From positions 496,001-560,000 of the forward strand of contig BDSI01000055.1 of the NCBI GenBank assembly GCA_003117195.1: DNA of 64,000 nucleotides, written 5' to 3'. Origin of the DNA: Eudorina sp. 2006-703-Eu-15 (taxonomy: Eukaryota > Chlorophyta > Chlorophyceae > Chlamydomonadales > Volvocaceae). The notes under the pieces are model-generated. The model ran no database searches. It was not told the origin of the DNA and saw only the letters and a program-made list of their open reading frames with translations. A program made the translations under genes and the position numbers. Below are positions 1 through 9,703 of this stretch, piece after piece. Each line of letters begins with the position of its first letter. The first letter of the stretch is position 1.

Positions 1-172
1 GCCAACGGTTGCGGCTGTGCACAATGCTACGCCAGTCAGGGTTAAGCCCGTCAGTAGCGCCACCACTCAACCCCCACCCCCCCTCCCCCCACCACCTCTA
101 GCAGAACCATCAACACCACCATCACCGCCACCGCCGCCGCGCGCAGCCGCCGCCCCTGCCATTTACCCCTAC

Positions 173-1993
173 CTCCAGGAGCTGCGTCATCTTCTCCAGG
201 TGGCGCAGCGCGTCGTTTCGCTCCGCGACAGTGACTCGCCTGCCGCGCACAGCACAACCAGCACGACACGCACGGAGCACGGAGCACGGAGCAGGGGCAT
301 CGTCCTCAAGACCTCAACGGATGACGGGGCGGCAGGCGGCACAGCTCGAGGTGGCGCCCACCTGCAACCGGTAGGCCTGCGCCTGCCGGTGAGGAGGTCC
401 ACCCCAACACCGTTGGCCGTCCAGCGCCCTCCACTGACATGCTGGCATCCACGGCGCAGAGGACCCCCATCCCGCCTTGCTGCCACTCAGTCCCCTCCGC
501 AAGCGGTCCGTGGGCTCGCTGCCGCGTCTCACTCGGCATTCGGGGCCACTGCTGGGCTCGTGCCTTCCCGTGATGACCCCCCGTTTCCTGCCCACACCAA
601 CGCAGCACCTGCTTGGCTGTTTTGTTGCTCACCTGTCCTCCTCGCAGCGCTGCCGGGATCGAAGAAAGGGCCGCGCCAGACGATTCCGCCACGCGCCAAC
701 GCGTTCGCCAGCGGGGCGAGCAAAGGCGGCGGCAGCGGCGGCGGCCACGGCAGCCGGGTCAATGTCACGGCCAGCAAGCGAGGAAGGCGCTGCAGCTCAT
801 GAGTGCGGACCGGCCAGAGCCGGCCAGAATCATTAAATGGACCCCCCAAGTCAACGATGTTTCCAGCCGAAGTGACAGCTCTGTTGCGGCCCCACCAAGC
901 GTCCCCAGCCGCTCGCCCGAAACTGCGACACAAGCCAACGCATACCCGCCAAGCCGGGGCCCAAGCCGGGGCCCAAGCCGACCCCACCTGCAGCTGCCGC
1001 TCCAGCGCCGCGATGTGCCGCCTGAGCTGATCGTTCTCCGCAGCCTGGCACCAACGGAGGGATGGGAGCATGGGAACGTTGGTGGAGGGAGCACTAGGGT
1101 GGGGTTGGGCTTAGGAGTAGAAACTGTCAGGAGTTGTAGGGAGCTCACGTCGTGTGGGGGCTTGGTGTGGTGTGCCCGAGCCGTTAGGGTGGTCCCGCTC
1201 CTCCGTCCAACAGCCCCAGACCCCCAACTCTGCCAGTCGCGATGCATGGATGTGCGCCGTCGGGCGAGTACGGTAAGTGCCCAGGACTGTGCCGCACCAC
1301 CGCCGCCGTACGGCGCGCGACCCGGCATAAGCCGACACCACGCAAACAATTGATCAGCGCGGGGTCCTCTGCCCTCCCTCCCCCCCCCTCCCCATCGCAG
1401 ACCCGCCTGCCTGCCATGGCCTTCAGTCCGCCTGTCCCATGGCCTCCCACCCCCCACCTGCGACTGGGACACCGTCTCCCTGGCGGCCAGGGTGCTGCCC
1501 TGCGCTTGGACCTGGGGGAGGACGCACCGCAAGCATAGTCAAGGCGAGCAACGGTTGCGCCCATCGCCAGTTGTGCATCATGGAACGTGTGAGGAGGCTG
1601 TCACCGATGGCCCGCGGGGTCCACGGCAGCATGATGGATAAATGCAGGGAGCCAGCACACAAAAGGCTGCCTGATGGGAAACGAGCAGCGGCATGCCGTT
1701 GTGCACAGCCATGTTTGAACCGCGATGGCCGGCCCTGCACGTACCGCCCCCGCGAGCCTCGCCACCTCAGTCTCCAGCTCCTGCAGCCGGGCCATGGCCT
1801 CATGCCGCTCCGAGCGTGCTGCAGCGATGGTCACGGACAACTCCTGTTTGAGGCCTCGGAGCCGTCCCTGGCTGTGGGGATAGGAGGGAGACGTAGCGTT
1901 GTCGCATGCGGGTGGTGCCTTATCCGGACAAATTGCAGACAGGACATGTGGGGCCGGCACAGGTGGTAAGTGCGCATCAACGCTTCGTAACAC
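173..1993 (-). CDS. coiled-coil protein, 5' part (gene runs off the left edge)
   Basis: Minus-strand gene rebuilt from splice sites. Supported exons are 1993-1745 (ATG at 1993, 83 codons, donor GTACGT), 1511-1458 (18 codons), 1044-988 (19 codons) and 239-173 (22 codons plus one base). An Ala-rich exon ends at 633 with AG before GTGAGC, and the G opening the 239 exon completes an Arg codon, so those two join in phase. The start of the 633 exon is uncertain, and a further small exon may lie between 988 and about 800. The product is rich in Glu, Gln, Leu, Ala and Arg with heptad-like runs such as AAENDQLRRHIAALERQLQ and ERNDALRHLEKMTQLLE, indicating coiled coil. I see no catalytic domain. Function and family are unknown; the 3' end is outside the window. 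Confidence 0.55.
1601..1624 (-). repeat. dispersed 24-bp repeat, copy 1
   Basis: On the minus strand this reads GTGGACCCCGCGGG followed by CCATCGGTGA, inside intron 1 of the coiled-coil gene. A second copy with one difference lies at 9273-9296 in the opposite orientation. Confidence 0.5.
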
Positions 1994-3280
1994 AAAGAAT
2001 GAACGTAAACCAGTTGTGTTACGTTTGCCTGAACAAAGTGAAGACTCTCATACTGTTGCGGGGAGGCAGCTTTCGACAACTAATACAGGCAGGCGACCTT
2101 CACCTGGGGCATTTGTGCTACATGCGAGCCATAGAATTCTACATACTATACGCAGGGGCAGTGCAGGAATTTTACTCCAAATCAAGGCCTCACAGCTGGT
2201 GCGTTACTAGCTGGCCTAGCCAGATAGACAACCCAGATACCAAACGACAAGCTCCTTACTGTCATAAATGCCCTAATTCTCTTCAAAAGATTTTATGAAG
2301 TTCATTTGATGAGGCGATTCTGCTCAATGGACATCTGGCGCGATAGCTGTCTGTGTATAGGACGCTCAGTAAAGCAGACACGGAACCATCAGCTGTGAAC
2401 ACAGATGAGTTTATCGATGGTAGCTAAAACATACCGAACGCGTCGCTTTGTTGTTTGCCCCCAGAGTTGCTGCTTATTCATACAGCGCAGCAAATTAGCG
2501 CGGACATGGCCATCAAGTAAGCATCCTCATCACTTTATTCTGAGCTTTGCACCTCTCGCGTGCAGGAAAAGTGTTCCCTACAGAGAGACCATTTCTACAT
2601 TCTGCGCCCGCCATATCCGTCGCTTACCTGTAACGCAGTCTTTCACGGAGCTCCACTGCAATTTCATAAGCTCGTGCAAGAGAATCGTCAGTTCGGCGTC
2701 CGCCAACTGCGAGAATCCCAGCGATTCCGGCAAGCGCCCGGTTCCATGTGTCCCACTTGACACCTTCAATCTGCGCAAGCATTGACTAACTCGTATTATT
2801 AACTATTCCAGCTCTAGGAAGTTGACAAGGGTGGCCTGCAAACCCATTTCGGACCTCGTCGTCCATTCCTCGCGGCTTGCTGAAGACTTCGCGACCTAAT
2901 TGAAGATGAATTCTAGGAAGGGTTTGTATGTTATGTTCCAAAAATGTAAAGAGTGCGAATTGGTAGACGTCGAAAAACTAGCAAAAAGATTTATCGATGC
3001 CCCATTAAAATTTGTATAACTTAATAAAGCACGATAGCCTCCAGTTTGTATATGTATTAGGTTTGCCGGAGTTCCACAAGATAGGTTCATTGGGCTCTTC
3101 ACTTGTCGTACGGTGGTTGGACGACGGAGTTGGTGAAGGGTAAAATCGGCGGTAGTGCCGGTACAAAGACTTACGGGCGTGACCTGCAACTGATTTGACT
3201 CCTAGCAAACGGCGCGGCGTTTGTTCGAACGATCGTCGGGGTGGTCTCATTCCTCTCGTTTTGGTGATAGACCAGACGTG
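1994..3280. other. divergent intergenic region between the coiled-coil and peroxidase genes
   Basis: This stretch of about 1.3 kb is AT-richer than its surroundings and should hold the promoters of two divergently transcribed genes. No promoter element could be assigned with confidence. It contains one coding-like stretch on the minus strand (2782-2628), listed separately. Confidence 0.6.
2628..2782 (-). CDS. possible small exon or short protein, unrecognised
   Basis: From an ATG at 2782 an open frame of 51 codons runs to a good donor (TACAG before GTAAGC) at 2628. The peptide has protein-like composition: it contains WDTWNRALAGIAGILAVGG and then ARAYEIAVELRERLRYR, suggesting two amphipathic helices. 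The exon could instead begin at an acceptor (CTTGCGCAG) just inside it, at about 2770. A possible continuation after an AG near 2562 would add about seven residues and a stop, giving a protein of about 59 aa. No family recognised. It could also be a chance frame or a transposon remnant. Confidence 0.3.
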
Positions 3281-6200
3281 ATGGCTTCGTCGACGCCACG
3301 TTTGCTTCGTTTGGGGTCCATGCTTGCCCGGCAAGCGGCTCCCTCTTCGCTGTTGCAGCAGCAGTTCCGGACATTTTCCGACAAGGCTGCTGCAGAAGCA
3401 GCCAAGGTCACTCCAGAGGCTGCCAAGGCCGCGGATTCTGATTCGAAGAGCAAAATTAGGGTGGGTGCGTTTATTAAACATGGGTTTTGGACCATAACAA
3501 GGGATGTTGCCAACGTGGCGAACTGCCACGCCCACGCGTGGAGCGTTGACATAAATCATCATGCGATCTTCGCTTACTTCCTTATGTGGATCCCGTAGCT
3601 CAGCGGTGTGCGCAATCTCAGCATTCGGCTTGCTTCTTATCTGACTTCCTTTCCTGTCCTCCGCCTTGTGAGCTGATGACAGGGATTCCAGATGTTGCTT
3701 TTTGGAGGTCTGGGCGCTGGATTCGTGTACGGCTACTCGCTCTTCACCTCTCAGGTTCCCCCCGAAGGGCCCCTGGCCGGCCCTCCCGCACTGCCAGCGA
3801 CCGCGCCAAAGGTACGGAGGGTTTCGGCTTCACGAGCATCTGCAGCTTCTGCATAATGTCAGCCATGGAGGTCTTATCGGAGTATGCCCCCACAACGGCC
3901 GGTGCAAGGTCCGTCCTGCAAACACACCCGGGCGGGTCGCGTTTAGTCGTACGGCCTAGTGCATGGTACAGCACATCACAGCCGACTCAGATCGGATGTG
4001 GCACAAAGCACACCTCGCAATGCGCACCCGACTCAAGCTGCACACCTGGCACGTTTCAGTGCCAACATGAGCAAGTGGGGCGGACACAACGAACCCATGG
4101 CATATACTCATTCCACGCCCACCCTTCAACAGCCTGCGCTCCGCTGCCCGGCTCTTATCTCGAGGACCTGCTTGCGTTATGGGGCGAGCAGGGCACGAGC
4201 AGGGCAAGTGAAGCAACTGATCTGGTTTTCACCGAGCTGGGTTACCGGCGCGCTGTGTTGCAAGTTACGCTGCACTCACGCCGTTGCTTGCATCATGTCG
4301 CCTGGCACGCTTGGTCCGTTCAGCCCAAGACGTCTACGCCCGGAGACTACGCCGCGGTGCGCAATTCCATCTCGTCCCTCTTGGACGCCGACTACGATGA
4401 CGGGTCGTACGGCCCACTCCTGGTGCGGCTGGCCTGGCACTCGTCAGGCACCTTCGACAAGTCGTCTTGCACTGGCGGATCCAATGGCGCAACTATGAGG
4501 TAGGAGCGAGGGAGCGCTGGGGGTTTTTGCATGGAGCGCATACTTGCTGCGGTTCGTGGAGCCGGTTTGCAGGGCGCTTCGGACGGGTTACGGCCGTTGA
4601 CATGCGCCCGATGCGCGCAAGCTCACTCATGCCTGCGCGTTTTGGCCCTGCGCCTCCGCAACCCATCCAGCTGCGCCTGGCCGCGCCATGAACTTGTCTG
4701 TTGGGTCATCGCGTGTTTGATTCTGCCTCAGGTCCTCCGCTTGGCAACAACCCTGTTGAGCGTCCGGGACCTCCCGGGGCCGTCAGTTAAAACGAAAACC
4801 CAGTACTGTTTCTGTTCACACGGCTTGACCCACATACCTACCGTAGGTAGCATGGACTCACAGCCACCGCGTTGTTCCCATTACACATCCTGCGAGCGAG
4901 CCGCCCATGCCACGCGGCGCAGGTTCGCGCCCGAGTGCGAGTGGGGCGCGAACAAGGGTCTCGGCATCGCCCGGCAGCTGCTGGAGCCTGTGAAGGAGGC
5001 CCACCCCTGGATCAGCTACGCGGACCTGTGGACGCTGGCGGGCGCCGTGGCCATTGAGGACATGGGAGGTGAGCAGAGGGACGGAGGAGAGGTGGATGCT
5101 GGGTCGTTGTCTGCACGCAGCAACTTAGACCTGCGCAGCTGGACACCTGCAGCTGGGCGGGGCTTGGGATGCGTTCGGGTGTTTAATGAGGAGCCCACCC
5201 AGAACCGCCTGTGTGTCTGTGCGTTGCGTGTATGTGCCTGTGTGTGTGGCCTGGAGACCCTGCGCGTTGAGGGTCGTTGGATTCTTGATTCTTGCAAGAG
5301 GATTCTTGAAAGCCAAACGACTGAACCTACTTGTAGGTCCGACCGTCGCGTGGCGCCCGGGCCGTGCCGACTACCCGGATGGTTCCAAGATCGTGCCGGA
5401 CGGCCGCCTGCCAAACGCCGCGCTGGTGAGTAAGTTTCAGAGGAGAGGAGGGGGTGGGTCGCGAGGAGAGGAGGGGGTGGGTCGGCGGAGCTGAGTGGGC
5501 GAGGTTTTCGTCTTGAGGTGAAATTCGGCGTGTTGATATTGATGTTGATGTATGTTCCGATGAGGCGTTCGCGGGACGCACGGTGTCGGATGGACTCGTG
5601 CACCGCGACAGCCCACTGCAGCATGCACCAGAAGCCACCCCTTCAGCGCCCGTTACCTCGCTTGACGTGCCTGCTGTCCTTGATTGCGTTGGAGCGTGAG
5701 GAGCAGTCCCTTCAGGAAGCGCCAGACCCAACCCAGTCTTCTCTCTATGGCTCCTGGTTCAGGCCTGGACGTGGTTGGCTTCGGTTTTGAAGCGTCTCGT
5801 GCACATTGCCGTGTGTGCACATTGCCGTGTATGTCAACGTCAACAAGGCAGCTTGTTCACCTTGTTCACCTTGTTCACCTTGTTCAGCTTGTTCACCTTG
5901 TTCAGCTTGTTCACCTTGTTCAGCTTGTTCAGCTTGTTCAGCTTGTTCAGCTTGTTCAGCTTGTTCACCTTGTTCAGCCCGCAACTTGACACACACATCG
6001 CGAGCGAAGCGCCCTGCCTGGCTGACACGGTGATGCCCTGATGCACCTCAGGGGGCCAAGCACCTCCGTGATGTCTTCCACCGCATGGGCTTTGACGACC
6101 GGGACATTGTAGCGCTCAGCGGCGGCCACACGCTGGGTCGCTGCCACACCGATCGCAGCGGTTACACAGGGCCATGGACCAACGCCCCGACCACCTTCTC

Positions 6201-7147
6201 CAACCTTTACTTCAAGGAGCTCGTGGAGAACAAGTGGTGAGAGCGGCTGCGCGGCTGGGCGGAAACCGGAAAGGGAAATAGATGTGGGGACATGGACGCC
6301 CGAATCCGGAACAGGAAGCAACAGCGGCCGGTTCGGGTGCAGGATGCTGAAGTCCAGGCTGTGGTGCATTCTAGCCCCAAACGTGTGGGCAATGGTTATG
6401 GGTCGGCGTTGGTACTGGGTGTGTGTTCCGGTACGGTGTCCTGGTGTAGACCGCGGCTTTTCCCTTAGAGCGGTGAAACGTTACGCGGGTTACCCTGGTG
6501 GATGGGAGGAGGTGTAACCTCGGTCCCCTTCTGCGGGGTGCACGTTTTCGTGCACGTTTTCAGGAAGCCCAAGAAGTGGGACGGCCCGCTGCAATACGAG
6601 GACGCCAAGACCGGCACCCTCATGATGCTGCCGACTGACCTGGCGCTGTTGTCGGACCGGGGCTTCCGGGTGAGAGGGCGCCGGGGCGGGTGGACGTGGC
6701 GGAGGAGGTTGGGTTGGGTTGGGTCTCGCGCGGGAACGGTATGGGGATAATGGTTGCCGGGCTAAATGGTGGCGGCTGAGGGAGACCTCTTGCTTGGATT
6801 CGGGCGGTTCTGCGCTCTGGAGGATGGGGGTTTTATATGGGCCCAACCACGCACTGACACGACGTCAGCGAAACGCTTCGATTGTTCCGCCGGACGTGAA
6901 AGGGTGCTGTCATCGCACGCCGGAGAACAGTGCGTCTAGCATATGGTGCAGCCAGCTGGGGAGTTGTTGCCTCGAACATCGCCACTAATGCTTCACCGCA
7001 ATCTTTTGTGCTTCTTCCTGAGCGCAGAAATGGGTGCACCTGTACGCCAAGGACGAGGAGGCCTTCTTCAAGGACTTCGCGGTGGCATTCGGGAAGCTGC
7101 TGGAGCTCGGCGTTGCGTTCCCGGAGGCGGCAGCGCCTGCGTCTTGA
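3281..7147 (+). CDS. APX: mitochondrial hybrid ascorbate/cytochrome-c-type heme peroxidase, membrane-anchored
   Basis: Complete gene, 373 aa. Exons: 3281-3460, 3692-3811, 4324-4499, 4923-5068, 5337-5425, 6052-6236, 6564-6669, 7028-7147; all phases agree. Class I heme peroxidase, reducing H2O2. Distal residues Arg135, Trp138 and His139 (VRLAWHSSG); proximal His263 ([11 protein letters not shown]); Arg272 at the place of ascorbate-binding Arg172 of pea APX, where yeast CcP has Asn; Trp279 (GPWTNAP) at the redox-Trp position. Residues 1-60 are a basic, Ser/Ala-rich presequence with a [11 protein letters not shown] cleavage-like site; exon 2 encodes a hydrophobic stretch ([18 protein letters not shown]). 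I infer mitochondrial import and inner-membrane anchoring facing the intermembrane space. The ATG at 3281 was chosen because the sequence upstream in that frame does not fit a presequence. Whether the donor is ascorbate, cytochrome c or both cannot be read from sequence. A 9-bp tandem repeat fills part of intron 5. Confidence 0.93.
5852..5977. repeat. 9-bp minisatellite (CTTGTTCAC/G), 14 units
   Basis: Fourteen tandem units alternate between CTTGTTCAC and CTTGTTCAG, inside intron 5 (5426-6051) of the peroxidase gene. The length is a multiple of three and it is open in several frames, so it generates spurious ORFs. Confidence 0.95.
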
Positions 7148-7202
7148 GGCAGAGAGCGGTGAATGGAGCGAGCTTGCCCTGTAGAGTTGTGACCGGGCTG
7201 CT

Positions 7203-7207
7203 TGTAA
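7203..7207 (+). terminator. polyadenylation word TGTAA for the peroxidase gene
   Basis: TGTAA lies 56 bp after the peroxidase stop codon. UGUAA is the usual poly(A) signal in chlamydomonadalean algae; its use here is inferred from position. Confidence 0.6.
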
Positions 7208-8328
7208 GAGCCCGTCCGTATCCTCTAGTGTATGCGCGAACCAAGTCAGTGTAGACTGTGAAGGTGCCTTTGGGATTGTCCTGTGAACCGCCCACACGTG
7301 GCCAAACTGTGCGCTCCTGTACTATTTTCTACCCTGATTTACGATTTCAATATCGTGACCTGGGGTCGAGCGAGCCGGGGAGGGTGAGCCCATACCTGAT
7401 CGCTGGGGCGGCTGATCGCGAGCCTTTGTAGGGGAGTGGCCCCAGGCACGTCGGTGCTCCAGGAAACGCCAGGGCGAATGCGAGTTCGTTTCCTGGGTAG
7501 TCTCTAGCCGCCATGCGTTACCCTGCAAACGAACTACGTAAGCGTAAAGGCTGCGGTATGCGATGCGGATACAGTGTGAGGTCTCTCGATTTGTTGGGAC
7601 ATTCAGATCTGGACGGCAGGGCTGTGGGTGTGGGCGACGGTGTCTGACACGGACGATACCAGAAGAAGGGCGGGCGGTGGTATGGAAGGTCCGCACACCC
7701 GCTGTCGCAGTGTATAAGACTGAGCCGCAGTAGTGTGTGCGTGTACCAGGCAGCCCCGGCAAGGCTAACCAAACCTCCTACGACTGCTTACGTTGGTCAC
7801 CACATTTTGATGGATATACAAAAGCACACGGCCACCGACAGTACAATTCGCACGACCGACAGGATTATTGTCATCGTACTTGCGACGATGTCACCGGGAA
7901 CGCAGGCATCGTGACGCATCGTTCGTTACTCTTACACAAGCTCTTGTATGTGGCTGAGATGAAAACCGACTAATCGAGGCAAATCCGAAAAACGATGAAA
8001 AGTTTGAGCTTGGCAGGCTGGCACTCGAACAGAGATGGGCTGAGACGCCGCCCGCATCCTCTGTTGCCAAAGCTCGCTTGCCGAGCCATCATTGGTTCAC
8101 CGCCCTGTGCGGCCTGGTGCAACGCTGTGCAGTTGTGCACACACGCCCCATGACCACCCCAACCAGGCGGCTCCAGAACGCAATCAAGGTGCTCTCTACG
8201 AATAAATAACCTTTTCGAGGAATGTGCAATAGAATTGATAATCTTCTCCGCAAGCCTGCATGGGCGTTACCCAACACGCCCCCAACTGGCCGCCCGCGCC
8301 CAACCAGCGGCAACCCACCCAGCCGCAT

Positions 8329-8391
8329 CCGAACGCCGCCATCAAGGTTCCGAACGCTGCCATCAAGGTTCCGAACGCCGCCATCAAGGTT
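8329..8391. repeat. 21-bp tandem repeat, 3 units
   Basis: Three head-to-tail units of CCGAACGC(C/T)GCCATCAAGGTT, intergenic. Confidence 0.9.
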
Positions 8392-9272
8392 CCGACCACC
8401 TGCCTCGTACTCCTATGTTGATACGACCACGGTTGACACTGGTGTGCCCTAGACGACGCGCACCCACCTACCTACCCAGCGGGCGACCCGATGCCTCCGG
8501 GTGGGTACGACCTGACCAAGAGGGAAGCCCTAAGAAACGACCGCGAACGCAGGTGCAAGTGCAAGCGTAGAGAGAATCACCACACAGACCTCACAATCGA
8601 CATCTCAGTATCACGCGAAGGCGCGTCAACATAAACACACGGCCGCGGAGTCCTCCTGGCAGGCCGTTGGTCCCTCAGCTCTTGACTTGGAAGAAAAGAA
8701 AATGAGCCCAGAAGGTGGAAGCTCGAGCGATTATCCCCAACTACAATTTGACTTTATTTGTTTGAACATCAATGGAAGGATACATATGAGCGCTGTCGCA
8801 GGCAACGGAACTGCGGACTCCGGCGGCCCGCTACAGCTTTTACTAAAACAGGTACACAGTACTGCCGCTACTGCCGCCACGTGACACCTCGGGAGGGCAG
8901 CGGCGCCGTCTTCAGGCGGCGCCCAGAATGTCCCAATGCCGCAGACCACACCAGGGGCCAAGATCAAAATGGACCGTTTTAAATCATATCGAACGACCAT
9001 CGTACTATCACAGGCCCAATGATGTACATGCGCTCGTCGGGCGAACGTCAAGCAACAGATAACAAGACCTGCAGACTAAGTGTTTAAGAAACGATCCGGG
9101 GCGGACACGGCACCCAACCCACCACAAACATGCCTACATAGGCCCATGGACCGCACAAGCCCTCGACGCCCCAACACGCACCTCATGGCACCTCATGGCC
9201 CCCATTGCTGCGCGACGTGCGTATCATTTATTCAGGCTTTCATTATCGACCCCTATTAGTTATATTGATACA

Positions 9273-9296
9273 GTGGACCCCGCGGGTCATCGGTGA
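9273..9296 (+). repeat. dispersed 24-bp repeat, copy 2
   Basis: GTGGACCCCGCGGG followed by TCATCGGTGA, matching 1624-1601 (minus strand) at 23 of 24 positions. Possibly the end of a mobile element; no internal element was delimited. Confidence 0.5.
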
Positions 9297-9526
9297 CCGA
9301 CGTAGATATATAGCCTGCCCACCAAACACTGCAAAAGCGAAACCTGCGCCACCTGGGCGCACCCACCAGCCGCTAGCTGCAAAACAGCCCCTAGCTGCCT
9401 ACCTGCCCCTTCGCGCCCCCGATGGCCTGCCTGCCTGCTTAGACCCGCTAGCACGCCCTTCGAGTACCCCCACTCTAGCCGCGGCGGAGAGGCGAGGTGA
9501 ACAGCGATATGGCCTCGACAGCTCCT

Positions 9527-9531
9527 TTACA
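9527..9531 (-). terminator. candidate polyadenylation word TGTAA for BCS1-like copy 1
   Basis: Minus-strand TGTAA about 170 bp beyond the stop codon at 9704. Assigned by position only. Confidence 0.4.
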
Positions 9532-9703
9532 TTTATATACAGCGGTCATTTATGGGCGTGCGCAGGCGTTGGTTGACCGTGGCGGTGTTGGGCCTAGTCG
9601 CTCTTCTAGTTACGCCACTACGTTTAGGAAAGGAGGATTTGGTGAAAGGTTGGAAACCCCCGAAGCAGAACACTGACCGTGTCTACGGAAAGCGTTTTTG
9701 TGT

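Larger units (their letters stand above)
7148..9703. other. convergent intergenic region, no gene recognised
   Basis: About 2.5 kb between the 3' ends of the peroxidase (+) and BCS1-like copy 1 (-). Open frames are short, with no recognisable domain or conserved splice structure. It holds a 21-bp tandem repeat at 8329-8391, a dispersed repeat copy at 9273-9296 and a minus-strand TGTAA word at 9531-9527. Confidence 0.6.
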
